Source: Candidatus Latescibacterota bacterium
Lineage (GTDB): Bacteria; Latescibacterota; UBA2968; UBA8231
Direction: 5' to 3'
Assembly: GCA_007136405.1 (NCBI GenBank)
Contig: SLHA01000021.1
Coordinates: 58,104-122,103 of the forward strand
Length of the DNA stretch: 64,000 bases
Part shown: positions 8,953 to 16,687 of the stretch, piece after piece
Numbering within the stretch: the stretch's first letter is position 1
Layout: every line of letters begins with the position of its first letter
Translations under genes and position numbers: made by a program
The notes under the pieces: model-generated
What the model saw: the letters and a program-made list of their open reading frames with translations, nothing else
Databases searched by the model: none
What the model was told of the DNA's origin: nothing

Positions 8953-9948
8953 TCACGGCACCTCGACATGATCGAACAGCAGCTGCACGACCTTTTCCGC
9001 GTCGATTTCTTCCGCCTCCGCCTCATAGCTGACCAGCACTCGATGGCGCATGACGTCCGCTCCGATAGCCTTCACATCTTCAGGGGTGACGTAGGCGCGC
9101 TGGCGCAGAAACGCATGAGCCCGCGCCGCGCGCGCCATGAAGATGGTTGCTCGAGGCGAGGCGCCGTACTCGATGCAGTTCTCCAACTCCCGCAGTCCGG
9201 CCGCGACCGGATCCCGGCTGGCGCACACCAGGGCGACGATATAATCCTTGATTTTCTCGTCCATGTAGACCAGTTCGACAACCTCGCGCGCACGCCGGAT
9301 GTCCTCCAGAGACACCGTCGGTTGCACCTGTACCGGGGGACTCGCGGCCATGCGGTCCAGGATCAGACGCTCCTCCTCCCTTTCCGGATACCCTACGTTG
9401 ACCTTGAGCATGAACCGGTCCACCTGTGCCTCAGGCAGCGGATAGGTTCCTTGCTGCTCGATGGGATTCTGTGTAGCCATCACCAGAAAAGGGTCTTGCA
9501 GGGGATAGGAGTGGTCTCCGATGGTCACCTGGCGCTCCTGCATGCTCTCCAGCAGCGCACTCTGCACCTTGGCCGGAGCGCGGTTGATCTCGTCAGCCAG
9601 GATGAAATTGGCAAATACGGGCCCACGCTTGGGCACGAATTCGCCGGTGTGCGGCTGGTAGATCAATGTACCCGTAAGGTCCGCGGGCAGCAGATCCGGG
9701 GTGAACTGGATGCGCCTGAAGGTTGCCTGGACGATGCTGGCCAGGGTGGATACGGTGAGTGTCTTGGCCAGTCCGGGCACCCCTTCCAGCAGTATATGCC
9801 CGGAACACAGCAACCCGATCAACAGACGCTCGATCATGGCCGCCTGTCCCACGATGACCCGGTCCATTTCCTGGAGTATCCGGCCGACAAGCGCACTCTC
9901 TGTGTCGATCCGCTGGCTGATCGCCTCGATATCGCTGGTGCTGGTCAT
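8953..9948 (-). CDS. MoxR family AAA+ ATPase
   Basis: This 331-aa AAA+ ATPase has Walker A GVPGLAKT, Walker B FILADEINRAP, the sensor region ATQNPIEQQGTYPLPEAQ and a C-terminal lid. MoxR ATPases act as chaperone-like activators of VWA-domain partners. Here DUF58 and BatA-like partners are in the same operon. The ATG at 9948 follows CAGAGGCAC. The open frame continues 58 codons upstream, but those residues are not MoxR-like. It is the first recognisable gene of the Bat/ABC operon. The 128 nt upstream show no obvious promoter, so the operon may begin at the TPR lipoprotein gene or further up. Confidence 0.94.
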   Translation of the reverse strand: MTSTSDIEAISQRIDTESALVGRILQEMDRVIVGQAAMIERLLIGLLCSGHILLEGVPGLAKTLTVSTLASIVQATFRRIQFTPDLLPADLTGTLIYQPHTGEFVPKRGPVFANFILADEINRAPAKVQSALLESMQERQVTIGDHSYPLQDPFLVMATQNPIEQQGTYPLPEAQVDRFMLKVNVGYPEREEERLILDRMAASPPVQVQPTVSLEDIRRAREVVELVYMDEKIKDYIVALVCASRDPVAAGLRELENCIEYGASPRATIFMARAARAHAFLRQRAYVTPEDVKAIGADVMRHRVLVSYEAEAEEIDAEKVVQLLFDHVEVP

Positions 9949-10076
9949 GTGCCTCTGCTTTGAGCGATGCAACAGCATGGTTGCGCCGCTGGAGAACGAC
10001 ATCACGCGGCCAACCGGTATGCGTAGATCATGGTTTGTGGGATTCGCCGCGTAGGCGAGATCTGCCGCCTGTCCGG

Positions 10077-10583
10077 CTACGGTGCACCGTCGACGTCCAC
10101 GTAGTCCTGGAACTCCACCCACTCCGACGGGTCACGACCCACATTGGGCAGCAAGCGCCGGGCACTGACCGCAAGCTCGGAGTCAGGGAAGTGGTCGATG
10201 ACCCGTTGGTACGCCGCGCGAGCCTGGTCCAGGTCACCCAGGTATTCCTCGCAGATGAAACCGATCATGAACTGCGCTTCGTCGGCTTGGCCGCTGTCCG
10301 GGTATTCGCTCAGGAGGCGCTGGTACAGAGCGATGGCTTCTTCCATATGCCCGTCCTGCTGGGCCAGCATGGCCAGTTTCTTCAGCGCGCGGGGAGCCAG
10401 GTGGTGCTCGGGATACTGCTCCAACAGCTGCTTGAAGGTCTCCCCTGCCTGGTGTCTGGTCCCGGGTTCCGCCAGCGCACGCTGCCCATCCGCGAACAAC
10501 TCGACCGCATTCTGCTGGCCACAACCGCTTATTCCTGCCCAAACCATGGCCAGCATCGTCATGACGGAAAGTAACGTGCTCAT
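10077..10583 (-). CDS. TPR lipoprotein
   Basis: The 168-aa protein begins with a signal peptide ending in ISGC, a lipobox, so the mature N terminus is predicted to be lipid-modified Cys21. The rest is made of about three tetratricopeptide-like helical pairs, for example AGETFKQLLEQYPEHHLAP and AIALYQRLLSEYPDSGQAD. This shape recalls small YbgF/BamD-like periplasmic scaffolds. It lies between the FmdB gene and MoxR on the same strand. Its partner is unknown. Confidence 0.78.
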   Translation of the reverse strand: MSTLLSVMTMLAMVWAGISGCGQQNAVELFADGQRALAEPGTRHQAGETFKQLLEQYPEHHLAPRALKKLAMLAQQDGHMEEAIALYQRLLSEYPDSGQADEAQFMIGFICEEYLGDLDQARAAYQRVIDHFPDSELAVSARRLLPNVGRDPSEWVEFQDYVDVDGAP

Positions 10584-10675
10584 TCAGACCTCGTGTCTTC
10601 CGAACAGGTTCCCTGTTGGCGAACGAACAATACAGGCCGGCATGGGCTGGCGGCAGCGTACCGGCTCTTTTGTGC

Positions 10676-10996
10676 TCAGTCTTTGCCGGTCTTTGACGAG
10701 CTGGTGCCGGCCTCTTTCTTGCTGCCGCTGCCGCCGCCGTCCTTCGTGCCCGAGTCTTTACCGGACGTGCCCGAACCACTGTCAGCCTTGGCAGCCTTTT
10801 TGTACGAATCACTCCGGTAATCCGTGATGTAGAAACCGGATCCTTTGAACAGCAATCCCCCGCCTGCACTGATCAGCCTCTTGACCCTGCCGGAGCACGA
10901 CGTGCTGGGACAGTCCGTCAGCGGCGCCTCCGTGATGCTCTGAAACTGCTCGAACCGGTGGCCGCACTCTTGACACTCGTACTCATACGTTGGCAT
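10676..10996 (-). CDS. FmdB family zinc-ribbon protein
   Basis: This is a 106-aa protein starting MPTYEYECQECGHRFE, the standard opening of the FmdB/CxxC_CXXC_SSSS family. It has two zinc-knuckle Cys pairs (CQEC, and C-PSTSC further on). After the ribbon comes the usual GGLLFKGSGFYITDYR segment and then a low-complexity Gly/Ser/Lys tail. I placed the start at the ATG 10996, preceded by GAGGTGAAC, and not 15 codons upstream. FmdB proteins have been linked to regulation of amide or formamide genes, but the family role is not settled. Confidence 0.9.
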   Translation of the reverse strand: MPTYEYECQECGHRFEQFQSITEAPLTDCPSTSCSGRVKRLISAGGGLLFKGSGFYITDYRSDSYKKAAKADSGSGTSGKDSGTKDGGGSGSKKEAGTSSSKTGKD

Positions 10997-11119
10997 GTGT
11001 TCACCTCGACAATATGCATCCATGAACGCGAATATGATCACGCACGGAAAACAGAACGGTTGATGATAGGAGGCAAAGCCCGCTTTGACAAGATAACCCT
11101 GAAGACGATACCGGGCATG

Positions 11120-13282
11120 TTATTCGACTGTGTCCAGCTCGCCGGGCTGCAGACTGGCCCTGGGAAGGTCGTAATTCAGTTCGGTCACCGGGAATCGTGC
11201 CCCCGTTCCGGTCAAAGCCGGTAGATCCCGCTCGGTCAGCCGGCGAATCCGGCCGCGCGTATCGATCTTGAGCAGGTCGAGCTCTTCGTTGACGCGCCGA
11301 TCCGACCGAAAGCTGATCCGTCCGGAGGCGCCCTCGTAGTTCCGCACATTTGCCAGCCAGTCGCGCAGCTGCGCCGGAGTCCGGTGCCCTTCAGACCACG
11401 CCGCCTCGAGAAGCCGGGCAGCATCGTACCCATAGGCTGCGTACCCCGGATTGCGGGCAAATCGTCGCCGGAAGGCATCGATGAACGACCTGGCGGCCGG
11501 ATCCTCCTCCAGAGAACCGGCAACCAGTACCGTGCCCTCCAGATGGGCCCGGTCAGCCGGCCTGAGCTGGCGAATCCGCTCTGGTTCGTACCAGATATCG
11601 TTGCCGAGGATCTGGGTCTGCAACCTGTGGTAGTGCAGCTGCGGCGCGATGGTCTGGGCGTCGCCGAAATGCTCCACCACGAGCACCACCCCGTCAATGG
11701 TATCTATGAAGATCTCCGAGGAATCAGCCGGAGTTTCCTTGACGGCAGCCCTATCCGCTTCTCCGGTGGTGCCCTCCAGACCGGCCAGGAGCTCGACGAG
11801 GAAAGACGGCGCCTGGGAAGCATAGGATGCATAATCCGCCTCTGTTGCCGGAACCAGCGGCGTCGGCGCAGGCGGCATCAGAGAAAAGCCGACCTGTCGC
11901 ATTTCATTGAACATGCGCCGGAAATCCTTGGTGACTTCCGGTACGTACCAATCCGTGAAGACGATCTCTCCGCCGTTTTTCCGGGCTGCGCGCTGGAACT
12001 CGCGCTCAAAGGTCCACCCGTAGTCTGTAAGGGGAGCGACGACGGCGAGGTGACGCAGACCCAACACCAGCGTGGCATGCTCGGCCAGTGAACGCGCCTG
12101 GACTTCCGGTATGGCGTTGAGCTGGAAGACATGACGCCCGGTCTGATCCAGACCGCTCTGTTGCGCCAAGGGGGCGATGATGGGTATCCCAGCACTCTCG
12201 GCGACTACGGCCGCGGCCACACACTCGGCGCTGAAGACCGGACCGGTGATAGCCACCACCCCTTCCTCGTATATCAACCGCCGGGTCTGCCGAATGACAC
12301 GCACCAGGCGTTTGCTTTCCTGTTCAGCGATGGGCAGATCACCATAGTCCATACCCACATCGGCCACGACCAGCTCAAAAGGTGAACCGGCCTCTTCATT
12401 GGCCAATTGCACTCCGGCGTACAGGTCTTCGCCGACCTGCCGTTCGAAACTCGATCCCGTCAGCGGCAGCAACAGCCCGATTCGCCTGCCTCCGGGAGCG
12501 GCCCTGAGAGTCTCCGGGGCAGGAACTTCCTTTGTATCCGCCGGCAGTGCGGTTGCATCGCCGTATGCGGCCGTGGCCGGAGACCAGTCCCTGCGCGTCG
12601 CTTCATACAGAAAAACGCCTTCCGGATAGCGCTCGAGGTACGCCTGCAGGGCCTCCCGGCTCTGCGCTTTCCAGCCCAGGGTTCCGTACCAGCGTGCGCG
12701 CCCGAACGATACCGCTTCACGCCAACGTTGCTCGCCAACCGCATGCCGGATTCGATCCATACCCGCTGTATCGATCAAGGCATTCTCCGCGAGCGCAGCC
12801 AACCGTTCTGCCGCGCGCACCTTGACCTGAAGGGGTGTGGCGGCATCCAGCAACCGGCCGTAAAGGACGGCGGCATCAGAGTATCTTTTTCGTGCATAAC
12901 AGGAATCCCCCTGCAGGAGCAGCGCATAGGGGACGTAGCGACTATGGGTGAAACGCTGTTCCAGCTCCGTGGCCGTTTCTCTTGCCGCGTCGTATTCTTC
13001 CAGCCGGTATTGTGCGCGTGCCAGCATGAGCATGGCTGCACTGGTGTGCTGATGCACCGGTTGACGTAACAAACGCTCCAGTTGGTCGCGGGCATCATGG
13101 ACACGAGCGTCCCGGTATGCGCTCAGGGCACGCTCGAAAGCGGTTTCGGCTTCCGCCGAATAGATTCCCCGTATTCCCGCTGCCGGCACCATGTCCGGCA
13201 ACAGGCAGGTTGTACCGAGACACACTACCACCACCAGGGCGAACACACTGCCGCCGCGTCCCTGCTGCGGCCGGATGGCCAT
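11120..13282 (-). CDS. LpoA-like TPR and periplasmic-binding (LivJ-type) protein
   Basis: The 720-aa protein starts at ATG 13282 with GGAG 7 nt upstream. It has an N-terminal signal or anchor segment (VFALVVVVCLGTTCLLP). A TPR region follows (residues about 40-240), then a type I periplasmic-binding fold beginning RRIGLLLPLTGSSFERQVGE. TPR plus a LivJ-like domain is the plan of LpoA, the outer-membrane activator of penicillin-binding proteins. It also occurs in uncharacterised ABC substrate-binding-like proteins. There is no lipobox cysteine at the usual place, so a periplasmic form or a single anchor is more likely than a lipoprotein. It reads divergently from the ClpX-like gene. Confidence 0.75.
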   Translation of the reverse strand: MAIRPQQGRGGSVFALVVVVCLGTTCLLPDMVPAAGIRGIYSAEAETAFERALSAYRDARVHDARDQLERLLRQPVHQHTSAAMLMLARAQYRLEEYDAARETATELEQRFTHSRYVPYALLLQGDSCYARKRYSDAAVLYGRLLDAATPLQVKVRAAERLAALAENALIDTAGMDRIRHAVGEQRWREAVSFGRARWYGTLGWKAQSREALQAYLERYPEGVFLYEATRRDWSPATAAYGDATALPADTKEVPAPETLRAAPGGRRIGLLLPLTGSSFERQVGEDLYAGVQLANEEAGSPFELVVADVGMDYGDLPIAEQESKRLVRVIRQTRRLIYEEGVVAITGPVFSAECVAAAVVAESAGIPIIAPLAQQSGLDQTGRHVFQLNAIPEVQARSLAEHATLVLGLRHLAVVAPLTDYGWTFEREFQRAARKNGGEIVFTDWYVPEVTKDFRRMFNEMRQVGFSLMPPAPTPLVPATEADYASYASQAPSFLVELLAGLEGTTGEADRAAVKETPADSSEIFIDTIDGVVLVVEHFGDAQTIAPQLHYHRLQTQILGNDIWYEPERIRQLRPADRAHLEGTVLVAGSLEEDPAARSFIDAFRRRFARNPGYAAYGYDAARLLEAAWSEGHRTPAQLRDWLANVRNYEGASGRISFRSDRRVNEELDLLKIDTRGRIRRLTERDLPALTGTGARFPVTELNYDLPRASLQPGELDTVE

Positions 13283-13343
13283 GTTCTTCTCCGTCACGCC
13301 AACGTTCCTGCATCGATTGTTTGGACGCCTGTACCCGAATCGA

Positions 13344-13372
13344 AATTAACGGTGCCGGCTCCGGGGTGTCAA
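13344..13372 (-). promoter_or_regulatory. Putative sigma70-type promoter for the LpoA-like gene
   Basis: On the minus strand TTGACA (13367-13372) is followed after exactly 17 bp by TTAATT (13344-13349). The predicted start lies some 55 nt before the LpoA-like ATG at 13282. The -35 is perfect but the -10 matches only half of TATAAT, so this is a moderate call. Confidence 0.45.
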
Positions 13373-13478
13373 GCAACCTTGTGGGAGATCGCAGGTGCCA
13401 GTATATTCATAATGATGCGTCAAATCGTACTATGTTCCGCCCATCTATCGTGACCCCCTACACCAACGAGTGTTTGGT

Positions 13479-15008
13479 ATGAATGTACGTGCCGAGAGAA
13501 TGGGATTGGACCCGGAAAAGCTGCATCGGTTCCTGGCGGAGCAGCTGGAGGCCCAACGTGCGGCACAACCAGAGGCGGCCGGTACTGCGGCAGGGGACCA
13601 TGACGCCCACCATGCGCAGGCGCCGGCCCCATTCGATCTCAAACCCGAGGAGCTCGAGGCGTACCTGAACAGGTTCGTCATCCGCCAGAGCGGTGCCAAG
13701 GCCATTCTGGCCACCAAGATCTGCACTCATTTCAACCGGCTCAATCTGCCTCCGGACGCGGAGGAGGACGTCATCGGCAATATCAAGAACAACGTGCTGA
13801 TGATCGGTCCCACGGGCGTCGGCAAGACCTACCTCATCAAACTCATTGCCCGCAAGCTCGGGGTGCCGTTCGTCAAGGGAGACGCAACCAAGTTCAGCGA
13901 AACCGGATATGTAGGGGGTGACGTCGAGGATCTGGTCCGTGAACTGGTCCGTGAAGCGGATGGTGATATCGAGCGCGCCCAACACGGAATCGTATACATC
14001 GACGAGATCGACAAGATCGCCTCATCGCGCGGCGCCACAGGGCCGGATGTCTCGCGTGCCGGGGTCCAGCGGAACCTGCTCAAGCTGATGGAAGAGACCG
14101 AGGTCGATCTGAAGGCCCCGCATGACATCGCCTCGCAGATGGAAACGGTCATGCAGATGCAGCGCACGGGTAAGCTCGAACGTAAAAAAATCAACACGCG
14201 CGACATCCTCTTCATCGTCAGCGGCGCCTTCTCCGGCCTGGAGGAAATCGTTGCCCGGCGGCTCAACCAGAGCGCGATCGGTTTTCGCATGTCGGTTGAT
14301 GCGGGCGTCTCCGCATCGGAACCCACGGAGCTTGCCGCCCGGGCTCGTTCAGAGGATTTCGTCGAGTATGGTTTCGAGTCCGAGTTCATCGGCCGTCTGC
14401 CCGTCATCGCCGTGCTGCACCCTCTGTCGGAGGAAGACCTGCTCGCCATTTTACGCAATCCCAGAAGCAGTGTAATCGTCTCCAAGAAGCGGGATTTTCG
14501 GGCCTATGGCATAGAGATCGATTTTACTGACGACGCTCTGCGCCAGCTGGCCCAGCAGGCCTACGCGGAAAAAACGGGAGCACGAAGTCTGGTCGGGGTA
14601 CTGGAGCGCACCCTTCTACCGTATGAGAAGCGTCTGCCTTCTTGTGGTGTCAGGCGTTTCGTCGTTACCCCTGAGGTAGTGGAGGATCCCGTCGGCGCAT
14701 TGGACGACCTGGTGAGTCAGGCGTCCCTGGATCAGTACGCCGCTAGATTCCATGAGGAAAACCAGATAGAACTGTCGTTCACTCCAGAAGCGGCCGCCCT
14801 GCTCAAACAACAGGCACTTCAGGAAGGCCTGGACCCGGCCGCCCTGTGTGAGCGTCTGTTCACGGATTATCCTCATGGCCTGCGCCTGGCCAATCGCCAT
14901 CGCTTCGAAGTCGACGCCCGGGTGGTCGCGGCCCCCCAGGAGGAGCTCAATCGTATCATCAAAGACATGTACGGTGCGGTTCCGGAGCAACCTTCTGACG
15001 CATCCTGA
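13479..15008 (+). CDS. ClpX-like AAA+ unfoldase lacking the zinc domain
   Basis: The 509-aa protein is built on the ClpX core. It has Walker A GPTGVGKT (about 110-117), the pore loop GYVGGDV, Walker B IVYIDEIDKI, the EFIGRLPV segment and the sensor-2 motif KTGAR. The N-terminal four-Cys zinc domain is absent and replaced by about 55 Ala/His-rich residues. The RKH pore loop of ClpX is replaced by a longer segment. The IGF tripeptide that docks ClpP is kept (about 267-269), and about 115 residues follow the usual ClpX end. The start is uncertain: ATG 13479 was chosen over a GTG at 13470 and an ATG at 13500. No clpP is adjacent, so this looks like a second ClpX-type unfoldase and not the housekeeping gene. 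Confidence 0.85.
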   Translation: MNVRAERMGLDPEKLHRFLAEQLEAQRAAQPEAAGTAAGDHDAHHAQAPAPFDLKPEELEAYLNRFVIRQSGAKAILATKICTHFNRLNLPPDAEEDVIGNIKNNVLMIGPTGVGKTYLIKLIARKLGVPFVKGDATKFSETGYVGGDVEDLVRELVREADGDIERAQHGIVYIDEIDKIASSRGATGPDVSRAGVQRNLLKLMEETEVDLKAPHDIASQMETVMQMQRTGKLERKKINTRDILFIVSGAFSGLEEIVARRLNQSAIGFRMSVDAGVSASEPTELAARARSEDFVEYGFESEFIGRLPVIAVLHPLSEEDLLAILRNPRSSVIVSKKRDFRAYGIEIDFTDDALRQLAQQAYAEKTGARSLVGVLERTLLPYEKRLPSCGVRRFVVTPEVVEDPVGALDDLVSQASLDQYAARFHEENQIELSFTPEAAALLKQQALQEGLDPAALCERLFTDYPHGLRLANRHRFEVDARVVAAPQEELNRIIKDMYGAVPEQPSDAS

Positions 15009-15084
15009 ACGCTGCGCTTGCACAGATCCTGGACTCGAACAGGACCGGCCTCTGTAAAAAAAGCGTGAAGGTTCGCCAACCGGC

Positions 15085-16485
15085 TCACGCCCCCTGACGC
15101 AAACCGAATTCCTTTTCCTTACGGTAAAGGGTACTGAGACCGATCTTCAGGATTTCAGCGGCCCGGCGACGATCGTAATCCACTGCCTTCAGCGTTTCCC
15201 GAAGCGCGAGCTTTTCTACCTCTGCCATGGTCATGCCCACCTTGAAACCGGTATCGGAGTCCGACACCGGACGACTTTCAACGTATTTGGGGATGTCCTC
15301 ATCCCGCAGCAAGCCGTCGTGACTGCACATGACGACCATGCCCTCAATCCAGTTCTTCAACTCACGCACGTTTCCAGGCCATTCATAACTCAACAGCGCA
15401 TCCAGTGCCCTGGCGTCAACGCCGGTGATGATCTTGCCGTTCTCCCGGGCGAACTGACGGACGAATTCATCCACCAACAAGGGTATGTCCTCGCGGCAGT
15501 CACGGAGAGGCGGCACCTGTATGGTGACCACATGCAGGCGGTAATACAGATCCGCCCGGTAGCGGCCTTCTGCCACCATCTCCTGGAGATCCCGGTTCGT
15601 CGCCGCGATCAGACGCACATCCACACGTTGCGTGTGGGTACCCCCCACCCGCTCGAATTCGCCATTCTGGATAACCCGGAGCAACTTGACCTGGGTGGCG
15701 GGCGGCAGGTCACCCACTTCGTCCAGAAACAGCGTCCCTCGGTCTGCAAGTTCGAAACGTCCCTTGCGTGAGGTGGTGGCACCGGTGAATGCCCCCTTCT
15801 CGTGGCCGAACAACTCGCTCTCGACGATGCCTTCAGGCAGAGCACCGCAATTCACCTCCACGAAGGGCTGATCACGGCGGCGACTGCGCTGATGGATGGC
15901 CTTGGCCACTTCTCCTTTACCGGTCCCGGTTTCGCCGACGATGAGGACACTAGCGCGCGATTGCGCCACTTGCTCGATCTGGTGGTAGATGCGTTGCCAG
16001 AGAGAAGAGCGACGAGCCACACCCCCGAAACGGTACCGGTCATCCAAACGCTGCTGCAGGTCGCTCACCTCACCGACCAAGCGCTGGTAGGAAAGCCCGC
16101 GCTCCAGAACCGCCCCGATCTTGGCGGGATTGAGGGGCCTGACCTGGTAGTCATAGGCCCCAGCCCGAACCGCTTCGGTGGCCAGGCTGATTTCCTCGGC
16201 ACTGGGATCTGCCAGGACGATGCCGCACATCTGCGGATTGCGCTGCCTTCCGAGTAGCTGCAGACGCAGTCCATCCGTTCGTGGTGCCCGGACCGGACAG
16301 ATGAGTGCGTCCACGGCTTCGGCATCAAGCACCTCGTAACCGCTTTCGCCGTCGTGAGCCCACATGGCGCTGACGTTCATCCCGTTCAGATAGGCGACCA
16401 GCTCCTTGGCCTCGGTCGATTCCGGGAGTACGAGCAGTATTCGGGCCTGCTGCTCAGCATGCCCGTTCTTCGCTTCAGACGGCAT
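15085..16485 (-). CDS. NtrC-family sigma54 activator with degenerate receiver
   Basis: The 466-aa protein has an N-terminal receiver-like domain, a sigma54 AAA+ domain and a C-terminal Fis-type helix-turn-helix. The AAA+ domain shows Walker A GETGTGKG, the sigma54-contact loop GAFTGA and Walker B TLFLDEVGDL. The helix-turn-helix is RRAAEILKIGLSTLYRKEKE. The receiver has lost its phosphorylation site. Where LLDLMMPGMDG is expected it reads ICPVRAPRTDG, so the Asp is replaced by Pro. The acidic pair near the N terminus and the conserved Lys are also gone. It is therefore probably controlled by protein contact or abundance, not by a kinase. The ATG at 16485 follows AGGAG at 6 nt. It faces the ClpX-like gene tail to tail. 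Confidence 0.92.
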   Translation of the reverse strand: MPSEAKNGHAEQQARILLVLPESTEAKELVAYLNGMNVSAMWAHDGESGYEVLDAEAVDALICPVRAPRTDGLRLQLLGRQRNPQMCGIVLADPSAEEISLATEAVRAGAYDYQVRPLNPAKIGAVLERGLSYQRLVGEVSDLQQRLDDRYRFGGVARRSSLWQRIYHQIEQVAQSRASVLIVGETGTGKGEVAKAIHQRSRRRDQPFVEVNCGALPEGIVESELFGHEKGAFTGATTSRKGRFELADRGTLFLDEVGDLPPATQVKLLRVIQNGEFERVGGTHTQRVDVRLIAATNRDLQEMVAEGRYRADLYYRLHVVTIQVPPLRDCREDIPLLVDEFVRQFARENGKIITGVDARALDALLSYEWPGNVRELKNWIEGMVVMCSHDGLLRDEDIPKYVESRPVSDSDTGFKVGMTMAEVEKLALRETLKAVDYDRRRAAEILKIGLSTLYRKEKEFGLRQGA

Positions 16486-16643
16486 CACGTCTCCTGATAC
16501 AGAACTGGGTGGAGCGGAGGCTGAACCGGCGTACTGTATGCGCGTTCACACCGTTCGGGTACAGATCCAGCAGCACAGCCGGGTTGCAGTGCACCCCGTC
16601 CCATCGGGCATGCCGACCGGGTATGCCGATGTTTGCTGACGAC

Positions 16644-16687
16644 CGTATATGTGCAGGTTTCAACACGTATATGCGCAGGATTCAACA
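16644..16687. repeat. Two tandem 22-bp repeats
   Basis: Two directly adjacent 22-bp units (16644-16665 and 16666-16687) each begin CGTATATG and end TTCAACA, and differ at only two positions. The second copy overlaps the stop codon of rlmD. The pair lies about 160 bp upstream of the NtrC-type gene start. Two full helical turns per unit put both copies on the same DNA face, which suits an operator or enhancer. A weaker third match occurs near 16531. Confidence 0.7.

Noticed and set aside
8224..9963. Open frame of 579 codons on the plus strand opposite DUF58 and MoxR
   Set aside because: It spans two real genes and the gap between them and has no domain or ribosome site.
15009..15084. Intrinsic terminator between the ClpX-like and NtrC-type genes
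   Set aside because: A short TCCTG/CAGGA stem and an A run are present, but the T run is on the wrong side of the stem for the NtrC-type transcript and the stem is weak for the other.
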